Assembly: GCF_902706295.1 (NCBI RefSeq)
Contig: NZ_CACSJJ010000009.1
Coordinates: 1 to 64,000, forward strand
Source: Arthrobacter sp. 18067
Lineage (GTDB): Bacteria; Actinomycetota; Actinomycetes; Actinomycetales; Micrococcaceae
Direction: 5' to 3'
DNA: 64,000 bases
In this document: positions 1-8,552 of the stretch, piece after piece
Position numbering within the stretch: position 1 is the stretch's first letter
Layout of the letters: the number at the start of each line of letters is the position of its first letter
Translations under genes and position numbers: made by a program
Notes under the pieces: generated by a model
What the model saw: only the letters and a program-made list of their open reading frames with translations
What the model was told of the DNA's origin: nothing
The model's database searches: none

Positions 1-103
1 ACGTAAAGCTCATGGAATTTAGAAGTGGTATTAAAACTTTAAAAATCTTTTGTTACTGATAACCCCTTAGATTGGGAACAGTATTGTTTTTTTTTTTTTT
101 TTT
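1..103. other. Probable non-genomic contig end (AT-rich stretch plus poly-T)
   Basis: Bases 1-86 are AT-rich, unlike everything else in the window, and 87-103 are an unbroken run of 17 T. They sit directly outside a sequencing adapter. Read on the minus strand the order is insert, adapter, poly-A, then low-information bases, which is what a short-insert Illumina read gives when it runs off the end of the library molecule. The origin of 1-86 (base-calling noise or foreign DNA) cannot be decided here. No gene is called. Confidence 0.85.
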
Positions 104-167
104 CAAGCAGAAGACGGCATACGAGATAGGAGTCCGTCTCGTGGGCTGGAGTGTGTATAAGAGACAG
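104..167. other. Illumina Nextera P7/i7 adapter left in the assembly
   Basis: Bases 104-127 match the full 24-nt P7 flow-cell sequence. Bases 128-135 (AGGAGTCC) match the i7 index known as N705 in primer orientation. Bases 136-167 match the Nextera read-2 transposase adapter ending in TATAAGAGACAG, with two single-base deletions relative to the canonical form. This is library construct, not chromosome. Genomic sequence starts at about 168. Confidence 0.98.
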
Positions 168-252
168 GTGGGGTCCATGCCCCGCATAGAAGCGGTACAA
201 CAACTGATCACTGACTTCAGTGGCACCACTGAGCAGGACGAAAGGCAACACC

Positions 253-1041
253 ATGGTTAAGCAGTCCATTTTCGGTCGGATCTCGCAGCTCGCCAAGGCA
301 AACATCAATGCCTTGCTGGACCAAGCTGAGGACCCGCAGAAGATGCTGGACCAGATGGTCCGCGACTACACGAACAACATTGCCGAGGCCGAGTCAGCCG
401 TGGCCCAGACCATCGGCAATCTCCGGATGCTGCAGGCGGACTACAACGAGGACATCAAGAACGCCCAGGACTGGGGCAACAAGGCCCTCGCGGCATCCCG
501 CAAGGCCGACGAGTACCGTTCCGCCGGCGACTCCGTTGATGCCCAGAAGTTCGACAACCTTGCCAAGGTGGCCATCCAGCGCCAGATGACTGCGGAGTCA
601 GAAGCAAAGTCGGCTGAGCCCAGCATTGCGTCCCAGACAGAGGTCGTGGACAAGCTCAAGACCGGGCTTGACCAGATGAAGAACAAGCTCAACCAGCTGA
701 CGGCCAAGCGCAACGAGCTCGTGGCTCGCTCCAAGACCGCAGCGGCCCAGTCCCAAGTACACGACGCCCTCAAGAGCATCGACATCATGGACCCCACCAG
801 TGAGGTGGGACGCTTCGAAGAGAAGATCCGCCGCGAAGAAGCCAAGGTCCTGGGCCAGCAGGAACTCGCCAGCTCCAGCCTTGACGCACAGTTCAACCAG
901 CTCGAGGACCTCGGAGAGCAGACGGAGATTGAAGCCCGCCTTGCAGCTCTGAAGTCCGGTGGTTCCACGCCGGCCATCGGTGCCGGTGCTCCTGCTTCAA
1001 CCGGCGCTACCCTCGACGAAGCCGACTTCGACAAGCTTTAG
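253..1041 (+). CDS. PspA/IM30 family protein
   Basis: A 262-residue protein of the PspA/IM30/Vipp1 family, peripheral membrane proteins that bind anionic lipid and protect the envelope under stress. The N-terminus (MVKQSIFGRISQLAKANINA) is the amphipathic helix characteristic of the family, followed by a long alpha-helical coiled coil over roughly residues 25-220. The acidic C-terminus ends in DEADFDKL. I chose the ATG at 253 because an AAAGG stands 7 nt upstream and the family motif begins there; an in-frame ATG at 220 would add 11 unrelated residues. No pspBC or pspF neighbours are seen. A hairpin terminator follows, so it is probably monocistronic. Its promoter may lie in the 85 genomic bases upstream or beyond the contig end. 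Confidence 0.93.
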   Translation: MVKQSIFGRISQLAKANINALLDQAEDPQKMLDQMVRDYTNNIAEAESAVAQTIGNLRMLQADYNEDIKNAQDWGNKALAASRKADEYRSAGDSVDAQKFDNLAKVAIQRQMTAESEAKSAEPSIASQTEVVDKLKTGLDQMKNKLNQLTAKRNELVARSKTAAAQSQVHDALKSIDIMDPTSEVGRFEEKIRREEAKVLGQQELASSSLDAQFNQLEDLGEQTEIEARLAALKSGGSTPAIGAGAPASTGATLDEADFDKL

Positions 1042-1084
1042 TACCCAGCGGGCGGAGTGCCTGTGACGTATCTCTGAACCATGG

Positions 1085-1125
1085 AAATGGGCCGGATCCT
1101 GGAGAGGATCCGGCCCATTTTCTTT
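1085..1125. terminator. Rho-independent terminator after the pspA-like gene
   Basis: A perfect 16-bp stem (1085-1100 with 1105-1120) around a GGAG loop is followed by TCTTT. It lies between convergent genes (PspA-like on + and GntR on -) and could act in both directions. Confidence 0.85.
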
Positions 1126-1137
1126 GAATTCATATAC

Positions 1138-1938
1138 TTATCCCGCCGGGGATTGCACCACTGAATCCTGCCCTGGACTGACATCTGTTGCCACTTCGGC
1201 GCGGATCTCAAAACCCTTGGGATGGAAGTAGGTCACAGTACATTCCAGGACCTCGCCGTGAGGGCCCAGCGTCGTCCGCTCCAGTCGCGGCACCATAGCG
1301 AAGCCACGGACGTTGAGCGCGTCCGCAAGATGCTCCGGCGGCTCATGCATGGTGACTGTGATTTCCGCCCGCTGGAGCGGCTTCAGTGTCCTGTCCTGGA
1401 TGACTTGGTAGATGGAGTTCCGTTCGGCATCCGCAAGGCTGATGTGGCGTCCAATGTGCGACGGGATGAAAATCTCCGCAATGGCGTAAGGCCAGCCGGC
1501 ACTTGAATAAGAACGGCGGATCACCAGGACGAGGTTGTCATCAGAGACCAGTTTGGCCGGCACTGACTTGTCCTTTTCCATCCACTTGTATTCGATGAGG
1601 CCCTTGACGGTCTTCATCCCTGCCGCCGTGAACGTCTCCATGAATGGCGCCAGGCGGTTCAGCATCTTGACGGGACGTTGGGCCATCACGAACGTCCCCT
1701 TGCCCTGCCTGCGGACCAGCAGACCCTTCACCACGAGTGTTTCGATCGCTTTGCGGACCGTGGTGCGGCTAATCCCGTACTCGTCCATCAAGGACTCTTC
1801 GGTGGGTATACGTGACCCGGGCTCTAAACGGCTGACCTGGTCCGTGAGAACGTCAGCCACCTGTTGGTAGACCGCAACTGGGCCGTCCCTTTGAAGGACT
1901 TCACGATTGAGGCCAGGGTTGAAGGCTTCATTGACCAT
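1138..1938 (-). CDS. GntR family transcriptional regulator (HutC-type, UTRA domain)
   Basis: A 266-residue regulator. Residues about 20-85 form a GntR winged helix-turn-helix (IPTEESLMDEYGISRTTVRK is the recognition-helix region). Residues about 95-245 fit a UTRA ligand-binding domain, placing it in the HutC subfamily, which usually responds to sugars, amino acids or histidine-type ligands. The ligand cannot be predicted because no metabolic gene is adjacent on its strand. I used the ATG at 1938, since the family alignment begins shortly after it; an in-frame ATG at 2016 would add 26 residues of low-quality sequence. It is transcribed towards the PspA-like gene and sits downstream of the tRNA terminator. 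Confidence 0.85.
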   Translation of the reverse strand: MVNEAFNPGLNREVLQRDGPVAVYQQVADVLTDQVSRLEPGSRIPTEESLMDEYGISRTTVRKAIETLVVKGLLVRRQGKGTFVMAQRPVKMLNRLAPFMETFTAAGMKTVKGLIEYKWMEKDKSVPAKLVSDDNLVLVIRRSYSSAGWPYAIAEIFIPSHIGRHISLADAERNSIYQVIQDRTLKPLQRAEITVTMHEPPEHLADALNVRGFAMVPRLERTTLGPHGEVLECTVTYFHPKGFEIRAEVATDVSPGQDSVVQSPAG

Positions 1939-2035
1939 TGGGCCGTCCCATCCATTTTCTTGCCTCAGCAATCCGGATCCGATGCTAGCACCGGTATGCC
2001 AGCTGCCTATTAACATGGGAAGCCGGCCTTAAAAC

Positions 2036-2073
2036 AAAAGATCCGGATCAGTTATAACTGATCCGGATCTTTT
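2036..2073 (-). terminator. Terminator of proximal tRNA-fMet copy
   Basis: A perfect 38-bp palindrome with A4 and T4 ends and the stem core AGATCCGGATCAGT. On the minus strand it forms a strong hairpin with a U tract just after the 3' end of the tRNA gene. A near copy with two compensated base changes follows the second tRNA, so the stem is conserved and the centre is not. That supports a terminator rather than a protein operator. Confidence 0.9.
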
Positions 2074-2079
2074 CTCCAG

Positions 2080-2153
2080 TTGCGGGGACAGGATTTGAAC
2101 CTGTGACCTCTGGGTTATGAGCCCAGCGAGCTACCGAACTGCTCCACCCCGCG
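2080..2153 (-). tRNA. Initiator tRNA-Met (CAU), copy 1
   Basis: A 74-nt tRNA on the minus strand, CCA not encoded. The acceptor begins CGCGGGG and ends CCCCGCAA, giving the C1:A72 mismatch that identifies initiator tRNA. The anticodon stem has three G:C pairs (GGG/CCC) flanking CAU, another initiator trait, and the T arm holds GGTTCAAATCC. It is identical in sequence to the second copy at 2361-2434. A candidate -10 (TAGAGT, at 2165-2170 on the minus strand) lies 11 nt upstream. Confidence 0.97.
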
Positions 2154-2276
2154 TCGCAAGAACAACTCTACCGCACCTTCAGAGCGCCTCTGACCAAATG
2201 CCCGCAATGGTGCCGCAGATCACTTCCAGCGGGTGCGGCTTCCACTCGATCCTCGCAAACGACGGTGATCGGGTCC

Positions 2277-2318
2277 GCCGGTTTCGGGCAAAACAACCGC
2301 CGGTCTCGGGCAAAACAA
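2277..2318. repeat. Two tandem 20-bp repeats, 22-bp period
   Basis: Positions 2277-2296 and 2299-2318 are the same 20-mer (GCCGGTYTCGGGCAAAACAA) with one mismatch. They lie between the two tRNA genes, against the terminator of the upstream copy. The A-rich end of the second repeat runs into the terminator's A tract. No function is evident. Confidence 0.8.
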
Positions 2319-2354
2319 AAGGTCCGGATCAGTAAATACTGATCCGGACCTTTT
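2317..2354 (-). terminator. Terminator of distal tRNA-fMet copy
   Basis: Arms 2317-2334 and 2337-2354 (18 bp, AA loop) with A4/T4 ends. The core stem TCCGGATCAGT is shared with the terminator of copy 1, but two pairs differ in a compensatory way. Confidence 0.9.
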
Positions 2355-2360
2355 CTCCAG

Positions 2361-2434
2361 TTGCGGGGACAGGATTTGAACCTGTGACCTCTGGGTTATG
2401 AGCCCAGCGAGCTACCGAACTGCTCCACCCCGCG
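2361..2434 (-). tRNA. Initiator tRNA-Met (CAU), copy 2
   Basis: Identical to the gene at 2080-2153 over all 74 nt, with the same C1:A72 mismatch and GGG/CCC anticodon stem. With its terminator it forms a repeated unit of about 281 bp. It has its own promoter, so the two copies are probably separate transcription units. Confidence 0.97.
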
Positions 2435-2445
2435 TCGCAAGAACA

Positions 2446-2474
2446 ACATTACCGCCCGGTGAATGGGAGACCAA
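2446..2474 (-). promoter_or_regulatory. Promoter of tRNA-fMet copy 2
   Basis: On the minus strand, TTGGTC (2469-2474), a 17-nt spacer, then TAATGT (2446-2451), ending 11 nt before the tRNA 5' end. Spacing and both hexamers fit a sigma-70/SigA-type promoter. Confidence 0.7.
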
Positions 2475-2509
2475 ATCCTGGCTACGTGATGTGCATCTCC
2501 CCCATTGCG

Positions 2510-2555
2510 AAAGGGCCGGTGCCCGCTCCCGAAAAGGAGCGGGCACCGGCCCTTT
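2510..2555. terminator. Terminator downstream of the UPF0182 gene
   Basis: A perfect 20-bp GC-rich stem (2510-2529 with 2536-2555) and CGAAAA loop, with AAA and TTT at the ends. It lies 16 nt past the stop of the minus-strand UPF0182 gene. Confidence 0.9.
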
Positions 2556-2571
2556 GCTGTCGCTATCGCCG

Positions 2572-5568
2572 CTAGCTGCTCGGCGAAGGCGACGGTGTGG
2601 CGCTGGGAGTAGCTTCAGGCGTCGCCGTCGGAGCCGTTGCGGCGCCCAAACGTGTTTCCGCGTCCAGGGCCTTCTTCAAGGCTTCTGACAGCTTGGCCTG
2701 CTGGGCGCCGTAAGTGGCAAAGTCGCCCTTGGCCAAGGCAGCCTGACCATCCTGGATCGCCTTGTTGGCCTCGTCCAAGGCGGCCTTGAGGTCGGCCTTC
2801 GCGTCGGTCGGGCCAGTGGGCGGCGTAGTGGTACCCGGAGGCGCAGTGGGCGTTTGGCCGTTATTGTCCGCGTCGCCGGCTGTGGCACCGGAGTTGCCAC
2901 CGAACAGTTGGTCAAGCGCTTCGTCCAGCGTGGGCGCGAAGCCGATCTTGTCACCGAAGGCCACCAGCACGCGCTGCAACGTCGGGTAGGACGTCTCACC
3001 GGTGGACTTCAGGTAGACGGGCTGCACGTAGAGAAGGCCGCCACCCACAGGCAGGGTCAGCAGGTTGCCGTTCAAGACGTCGGACGCTCCCTGTCGCAGG
3101 AGGTTCAATGCCTGGGACACGGTGGGATCAGAGTTGAACTTGTTCTGCGCCTGTCCAGGACCTGGAACCTGCGTATCGGTGGGAAGCTCCAGAAGCCGCA
3201 GCTTTCCGTAACTCTCCCCCTTAACGCCCTTCACGTTGCCAGCATCAGAGTCGGCAGCGAGGAAGCCATAGAGGATGTTCCTCGCACTGCCGTTTACCGT
3301 CTGCGGGATGAAGGACGACGTCAGCTGGAAGGCCGGCTTTTCCTGGTCAGGCATCTGCAGCGACATGTAGAACGGCGGTTGCTTTACAGCTTCCGAAACG
3401 GTGGGATCGTTCGGAACGCTCCAAGCATCGTTGTTCTGGTAGAAGCTGTCCGGGTCTGTCACGTGGTAGCGGCCAAGGAGTTCGCGCTGGACCTTGAACA
3501 GGTCCTCGGGGTACCGGACGTGGCTCATGAGGTCGCCGGACATCTCCGAGTACGGCTTGATGACGGTCGGGAAGACCTTCTGCCAAGCCTTCAGGATGGG
3601 GTCCTGATCGTCCCAGGCATAGAGGTTGACGGAACCGTCGTAGGCATCCACGGTGGCTTTGACCGAGTTGCGGATGTAATTCACCGAGCTGTTCGGCAGG
3701 GCAACTGTGCGGCCCGCGTTGGTCTGCGAGTCAGCAGTAGCGTTCTGCAACTGCTGCGGCTGGGAGTAAGGGAAGTACTGGCTGGTGGTGTAGCCGTCAA
3801 CAATCCACTTCACGCGGCCGTCAACGACGGCCGGGTACGCGTTGCCGTCAACGGTCAGGTACGGAGCCAGCTTCTCGACGCGTTCGCGGGGATTGCGTTC
3901 ATACAGGATCTGGGACTCAGCGTTCACACCATCGGACAGCAAGAGGTCCGACGACTGGAATTTGATGGAGTAAAGGATCCGGTTGAGCCAGTTTCCAACG
4001 TTGGGTCCACCGTTGCCGCTGAAGGTGTACTGGGTCTCTCCCCCACCCTCCCTGCCTGCCGGGCGGTCCTGCTCACGGTTCGGAGCACCGTCCGGTGCAC
4101 CCACGATCGAGTACTCAGGAGAGTTCTCACCGAAGTAGATCCGCGGTTCGTACGTGGTGTCGTTGCCGAGGACGCCGTTGGAAGGGATACCTGACTGCAG
4201 GAACTCCGGCTTACCGTCAGCCGTAAACTTGTTGCCCTTGGCCGCGACCACGCCATAACCATGGGTGTAGACGATGTGCCGGTTGACCCAGGTCTGCTGG
4301 TTGGCGCTCAGTCCGTCCGGGTTCAGCTCGCGGACGGCAATCACGGTGTCCTGGACCTTGCCATCAACCATGTAGCGGTCAACGTTCAGGGTCTGGGGGA
4401 ACTGGTAGTACGGGCGGTATTGCTCCAACTGGGCGAAGGCCGAAGAAATGAGGTTCGGGTCCAGCAGGCGGATGTTGGCCGTAGTTTGCGCATCGGCAGC
4501 GAGTGCGCCGGTAGTGGCGGTGGTGGTGGCGTTGTAAGCCGACACATCAATCTGGTCCAGGCCATATGCGGCACGCGTCATCTTGATGTTCCGGTCGATA
4601 AAGTCCTTCTCCAAGGTGTTTTCCGAGGGGCGTACCTGGAACTGCTGGATAACCCATGGGTAGACACCTCCGGCAAGGATGGCTGTGATGACCAGCATCG
4701 CGGTACCGATCACCGGCAGGCGCCAGCGTCCGATGATCGCCGCAATGATGAACAAGATGGCAACCAGACCCGCGGCAACTGCAAGGATTGCCTTGGTGGG
4801 AACCACGGCATTGACGTCCGTGTAGAGCGCGCCGGCCCAGCGGCCCGAATTGCTCTGCACGGTGGTGTACCGGTCAAGCCAGAAATTGATACCAAGCAGG
4901 ATCAGGAAAAGGGCACCGGTCACGGCGATGTGGATCTGGGCAGCCCGGCTGGTGAAGATGCCGCGTTCCATCAGGCGGATACTGCCATAAAGGTAGTGGG
5001 TCAGGATGCCCGCGATACCGGCCACGACGGCGATGCTGATCAGGAACCCGGTGACGAAACCCAGGAACGGAAGCGACATCAGGTAGAAGCTGATGTCGAG
5101 GTTGAACAGCGGGTCCGTCTGGCCAAACGGCTCCTGGTTGAAGAACAGCAGTGCCTTCTGCCACTGGCTGGCCGCCGCACTGCCGGCGAAAAGGCCGAAC
5201 AGGATGGGCAGGCCGATCATGACAACCCGGCGAACAGGCTCAAGCTGGGCCTGGTAGCGGTTGAGGTTGTCCCGCGACTCGGCGTCCGGCGCATAGACGG
5301 GGCGGGAGCGGTAGGCGATCCTGATGGCAAAGAAAACAGCAGCGAACATCATGGCGAAACCGATCAGGAATGTGATGATCCTGGCCAGGTTTTCACGTAT
5401 ATAGACTTCGAAGAAACCAAGCTGCTGGTACCAGAGGACGTCAGTCCACACATTGGCGAAGAAAATGAACCCGACGACGGCCACTGCCACGACAATGAGA
5501 GTCGGAGTAAGGGCACCTCGTCTCAGCGGTGATCTTCCGGGCGGGTTGGAGCTGGCGGGACGGGACAA
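2572..5568 (-). CDS. UPF0182 family large membrane protein
   Basis: A 998-residue protein of the UPF0182 (COG1615) family, found across actinobacteria and of unknown biochemical function. The N-terminal third carries about seven predicted membrane helices (near residues 22-42, 65-87, 117-138, 167-190, 213-233, 262-282 and 288-308). A large region of about 550 residues, probably extracytoplasmic, follows. The C-terminal 120 residues are low complexity (Pro/Thr, then an Ala/Lys/Glu helix, then a Pro/Ser/Thr tail). The start is TTG at 5568 with GAGG 8 nt upstream. The PDZ-protease gene lies upstream on the same strand, an arrangement I recall being conserved in mycobacteria. The 126-nt gap between them is AT-richer and contains TATATG-like elements, so an own promoter is likely. 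Confidence 0.92.
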   Translation of the reverse strand: MSRPASSNPPGRSPLRRGALTPTLIVVAVAVVGFIFFANVWTDVLWYQQLGFFEVYIRENLARIITFLIGFAMMFAAVFFAIRIAYRSRPVYAPDAESRDNLNRYQAQLEPVRRVVMIGLPILFGLFAGSAAASQWQKALLFFNQEPFGQTDPLFNLDISFYLMSLPFLGFVTGFLISIAVVAGIAGILTHYLYGSIRLMERGIFTSRAAQIHIAVTGALFLILLGINFWLDRYTTVQSNSGRWAGALYTDVNAVVPTKAILAVAAGLVAILFIIAAIIGRWRLPVIGTAMLVITAILAGGVYPWVIQQFQVRPSENTLEKDFIDRNIKMTRAAYGLDQIDVSAYNATTTATTGALAADAQTTANIRLLDPNLISSAFAQLEQYRPYYQFPQTLNVDRYMVDGKVQDTVIAVRELNPDGLSANQQTWVNRHIVYTHGYGVVAAKGNKFTADGKPEFLQSGIPSNGVLGNDTTYEPRIYFGENSPEYSIVGAPDGAPNREQDRPAGREGGGETQYTFSGNGGPNVGNWLNRILYSIKFQSSDLLLSDGVNAESQILYERNPRERVEKLAPYLTVDGNAYPAVVDGRVKWIVDGYTTSQYFPYSQPQQLQNATADSQTNAGRTVALPNSSVNYIRNSVKATVDAYDGSVNLYAWDDQDPILKAWQKVFPTVIKPYSEMSGDLMSHVRYPEDLFKVQRELLGRYHVTDPDSFYQNNDAWSVPNDPTVSEAVKQPPFYMSLQMPDQEKPAFQLTSSFIPQTVNGSARNILYGFLAADSDAGNVKGVKGESYGKLRLLELPTDTQVPGPGQAQNKFNSDPTVSQALNLLRQGASDVLNGNLLTLPVGGGLLYVQPVYLKSTGETSYPTLQRVLVAFGDKIGFAPTLDEALDQLFGGNSGATAGDADNNGQTPTAPPGTTTPPTGPTDAKADLKAALDEANKAIQDGQAALAKGDFATYGAQQAKLSEALKKALDAETRLGAATAPTATPEATPSATPSPSPSS

Positions 5569-5694
5569 ACTCTGTACCTCATTGGTGTCAGTGAACAGTC
5601 GGTATGCGAGTGGTTGACATTCTCTGCCGCTGGGATATGGCGGAGGCCGTCATATATGCCACGAGTGGCGATGGAGCTAAGTTCCACCGCCAGT

Positions 5695-6831
5695 CTAGTT
5701 GTTTGTGCAGGTGGGAAGGCCCGTCGTGTCTTCTCCTGACCCGAGCCGCTCCACAGCGGAGGTGGCATCGGCCAGCGTTTCGACTTTGACAACCTGCAAT
5801 CCATCGGGAACGTGGCCCACGACGTCAGCACAATTGGCGGCCGGAGCGAGGAACATGGTGGCTCCCTGATGCCGGGCTCCGATCATCTTCTGGGCGATCC
5901 CACCGATCGGGCCTACGGCGCCATCGGCGGTGATGGTGCCCGTACCAGCCACGTGCTTGCCGCCCGTCAGGTCTCCCGGGGTGAGGTTATCGATGATGCC
6001 GAGGGCGAACATCATGCCAGCGCTGGGTCCACCCACATTCTCCAGGGAAATGCTGACATCGAACGGGAAAGTGAAATCGCTGGCCAGAAGCACGCCCAGT
6101 ACGTAGCGGTCAGCCGCATTCCTGGTGGGGGTGATGGTTACCGGGACGGGGGTGCCATTCCTCTCCACCACGACGACGGCCGGCGCCCCTGCACCGGCGG
6201 CCAGCTCACCCTGGATCACGCTCATGGAGGTAATGGCCTTGCCGTTAATGGACTTCAGGAGATCGCCTTCCTGAATTTTTCCTGCCGATGGTGATGCTTC
6301 CGAGAGACCGGCGACGTTCAGCTTCTGCTCGAACGGGATGTCCAACTCCCGCAAGGCCGCGGCGAACGCATTCTCTTGGGACGTCTCCATGGCAATCTCG
6401 CCCTCTTGCACCGTCTGCTCCGCGGTGGTGCCTTTGGGGTAGATGAGTTCCTCGGGATAGATGGCCTTTGAGCTGTCCAACCAGGCACGGAAGACATCGA
6501 AGATGGTGGCCGGGCTCTTGGGGCCGCCGGTCATGACGACGGTTGTGAGGTCCAGGTTTCCATTGGCAGGAAAAGACTCGCGGCCGGAAATGCTAATCAC
6601 CGGCTTATCGCCGTCTTTGCCAAGGGTATTGAACGTGGGTCCAGCTGACTCGATCACATAGGGAACGGGCAGGGCCGCAGCGCCAATGCCTAGGCCCAGT
6701 GCCAGCAGGCCCGAGATCACCATGATCATGTACCTGGTGTCGCGGGGAGGTGCCGGAGGCACTGAGGAGGAATCGGCGTCGGGCGTTTGACGCGGATCCA
6801 ATGAGCCCTCGGGGCTGGGCGAAGTAAGCAT
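5695..6831 (-). CDS. Membrane-anchored PDZ and Lon-like (S16) serine protease, YlbL type
   Basis: A 378-residue YlbL-like protein (COG3480). A short Pro/Ser-rich cytoplasmic N-terminus precedes one membrane helix at about residues 37-57. A PDZ domain follows (around LNVAGLSEASPSAGKIQEGD), then a Lon-type S16 peptidase domain. The catalytic serine is Ser270 in GGPSAGMMF and the lysine is Lys315 in GGIAQK, 45 residues apart as in Lon. No ATPase domain is present, so it is an ATP-independent extracytoplasmic protease; in Bacillus YlbL acts on a DNA-damage cell-division inhibitor, but substrates here are unknown. I chose the ATG at 6831 because GAGAGG stands 7 nt upstream; an ATG at 6900 would add 23 non-conserved residues. 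Confidence 0.93.
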   Translation of the reverse strand: MLTSPSPEGSLDPRQTPDADSSSVPPAPPRDTRYMIMVISGLLALGLGIGAAALPVPYVIESAGPTFNTLGKDGDKPVISISGRESFPANGNLDLTTVVMTGGPKSPATIFDVFRAWLDSSKAIYPEELIYPKGTTAEQTVQEGEIAMETSQENAFAAALRELDIPFEQKLNVAGLSEASPSAGKIQEGDLLKSINGKAITSMSVIQGELAAGAGAPAVVVVERNGTPVPVTITPTRNAADRYVLGVLLASDFTFPFDVSISLENVGGPSAGMMFALGIIDNLTPGDLTGGKHVAGTGTITADGAVGPIGGIAQKMIGARHQGATMFLAPAANCADVVGHVPDGLQVVKVETLADATSAVERLGSGEDTTGLPTCTNN

Positions 6832-7041
6832 TGAGGCCTCTCTATGCCGGCATTGCGTGACCGGTTCCATGGCTCGCGCCGCCGAAGACGGCAGCGGCAC
6901 ATACCAAATATCAACACTACGCGGTCCGACCCTGCCCAGCCGCTTTGCCTACAGCGAACGACGCCGCATCCGGGCAGACAGCGTTCCGGCCGCGGGGTAC
7001 GGTGAAAGAGATCACCAGCCAGTTCGACGATCGGCGGCACC

Positions 7042-8496
7042 ATGACATCCAACCCCAACAATCCGTCCAACGACGACGACACTCCCAAGGATCCGCTGGC
7101 AGAAATGCTGCAGAACCTGATGGGTGGCCAGGGCATGGGCAACATCGATCCCGCCGAACTGGCCAAAGCCGCAGGCTTGCCCAACGACCCCCAACTGCTG
7201 CAGCAGATGTTCGCGCAGGTCCAAGCGATGATGAGTTCCACCTCCGAAGGCCCAGTGAACTGGCAGCTTGCCCACGAGAATGCCAGGCGGGTTGCAGCGG
7301 CCGGCAGCGATCCCTCCGTCAACGCCGTACAGTCCCGGGAGATCGACGAAGCCCTCAGGCTCGCCGAGCTTTGGCTCGACCCCGTAACCGATCTCTCGGC
7401 AACTGGCCTGATTGGCCGCGCGTGGTCACGGGCGGAATGGGTCGAAGCGACACTGGGTACGTGGAAGCGTCTGACCGAGCCAGTGGCGAACAGCGTCGCC
7501 AACGCCTTGTCCAACGCGTTGACCCAGCAGATGCCCGAGGAAATGAAGTCCATGATGGGCGGGGCATCGTCCATGCTGCAGAACATGGGCGGGGCAATCT
7601 TTGGCATGCAACTGGGACAGGCCATCGGCGCGCTGTCTGCAGAGGTTGTCAGCTCCACCGATATCGGAGTCCCCTTGGCGGACTTGGAAATGGCACTACT
7701 TCCGGCCAACGTCGCCAAGTTCGGCGAGGGCCTTAGCCTCCCCGAAAACGACGTCCGGCTCTTCCTCGCCGTTCGGGAAGCTGCGCATGCCCGCCTGTTC
7801 GTCCAGGTCCCTTGGTTGCGCGGACACCTGCTGGGTGCCATTGAGGCATACGCCCGCGGCATCCACATCGACATGTCCCGCATAGAAGACCTGGCCAGGG
7901 ATCTTGACCCCAGCAACCCCGAGGGAATACAGGAAGCACTCTCTCAGGGCGTTTTCACTCCGGAACGCACTCCGGTTCAGACAGCCGCGCTGGAGAAGCT
8001 CGAAACCGCACTGGCGCTTGTTGAAGGCTGGGTGGACGAACTCACCGCTGAGGCTACCGACAAGGTCCTGCCCTCTGCGACCGCCCTCCGCGAAACCGTA
8101 AGGCGTCGTCGCGCCACTGGCGGACCCGCCGAACACGCCTTCTCGTCGCTTGTCGGGCTGGAACTGCGTCCGCGCAGGCTCAGGGAGGCTGCCACACTGT
8201 GGGCAACCCTGAAGGAAGAACGCGGCATCGCCGGTCGCGATGCCATCTGGCACCACCCGGACCTGCTGCCAACCGGTGAAGACCTCGACGACCCCAAGGG
8301 ATTCTCCGAACGCCGGAGGCTTGCGGAAGCCAGTGACAGCGAGGTTGATGACGCCCTGCAGAAGCTGCTGAGCGGCGGCTACGATACCGAAGAAGCCCAG
8401 GACACCGACACTTCAGAAGCGTCTGATACCCAAGGCGATCCCGCCGGCAACGAACCTGAAACGGATGACACTGATCCGGAATCCCCAGCCAAATAA
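7042..8496 (+). CDS. Zincin-like metallopeptidase family protein (DUF2342 / Zincin_2)
   Basis: A 484-residue protein of the actinobacterial zincin-like family once called coenzyme F420 biosynthesis associated. The region VREAAHARLF places Glu246 and His249 in an ExxH zinc-binding motif (REAAH instead of the usual HExxH), followed by a helix with WLRGHLLGAIEAYARG. The first 60 residues are acidic and Gln/Met-rich, and the last 60 are acidic and probably disordered. No signal peptide is visible, so it is cytosolic. Peptidase activity is an assumption from the fold. It is divergent from the PDZ protease across a 210-nt spacer and convergent with the YgjP-like metallopeptidase, with a shared terminator. 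Family assignment is firm; function is not known. Confidence 0.9.
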   Translation: MTSNPNNPSNDDDTPKDPLAEMLQNLMGGQGMGNIDPAELAKAAGLPNDPQLLQQMFAQVQAMMSSTSEGPVNWQLAHENARRVAAAGSDPSVNAVQSREIDEALRLAELWLDPVTDLSATGLIGRAWSRAEWVEATLGTWKRLTEPVANSVANALSNALTQQMPEEMKSMMGGASSMLQNMGGAIFGMQLGQAIGALSAEVVSSTDIGVPLADLEMALLPANVAKFGEGLSLPENDVRLFLAVREAAHARLFVQVPWLRGHLLGAIEAYARGIHIDMSRIEDLARDLDPSNPEGIQEALSQGVFTPERTPVQTAALEKLETALALVEGWVDELTAEATDKVLPSATALRETVRRRRATGGPAEHAFSSLVGLELRPRRLREAATLWATLKEERGIAGRDAIWHHPDLLPTGEDLDDPKGFSERRRLAEASDSEVDDALQKLLSGGYDTEEAQDTDTSEASDTQGDPAGNEPETDDTDPESPAK

Positions 8497-8504
8497 GTCC
8501 TCGT

Positions 8505-8540
8505 AAGCAACGGCCGCCATTCCAACGGCGGCCGTTGCTT
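8505..8540. terminator. Bidirectional terminator between convergent metalloprotease genes
   Basis: Arms 8505-8518 and 8527-8540 (14 bp, AAGCAACGGCCGCC) with an 8-nt loop. It serves the + strand zincin gene and the - strand nudC-uvrD2-ygjP operon. Confidence 0.85.
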
Positions 8541-8552
8541 CGTTAAGCTGCG

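Noticed and set aside
72..260. A short reading frame across the contig end
   Set aside because: It is translated from poly-T and adapter sequence.
2036..2073. Perfect 38-bp palindrome as a GntR operator
   Set aside because: A second copy with compensated changes and a different centre follows the other tRNA, and both have U tracts, so terminator is the better reading.
2854..5532. Long open frames on the + strand opposite the UPF0182 gene
   Set aside because: They are antisense shadows in high-GC coding DNA: no ribosome-binding sites, no recognisable domains, low-quality composition.
6726..7916. A 396-residue frame on the minus strand opposite the zincin gene
   Set aside because: It runs antisense through two convincing genes and their promoter region and resembles no family.
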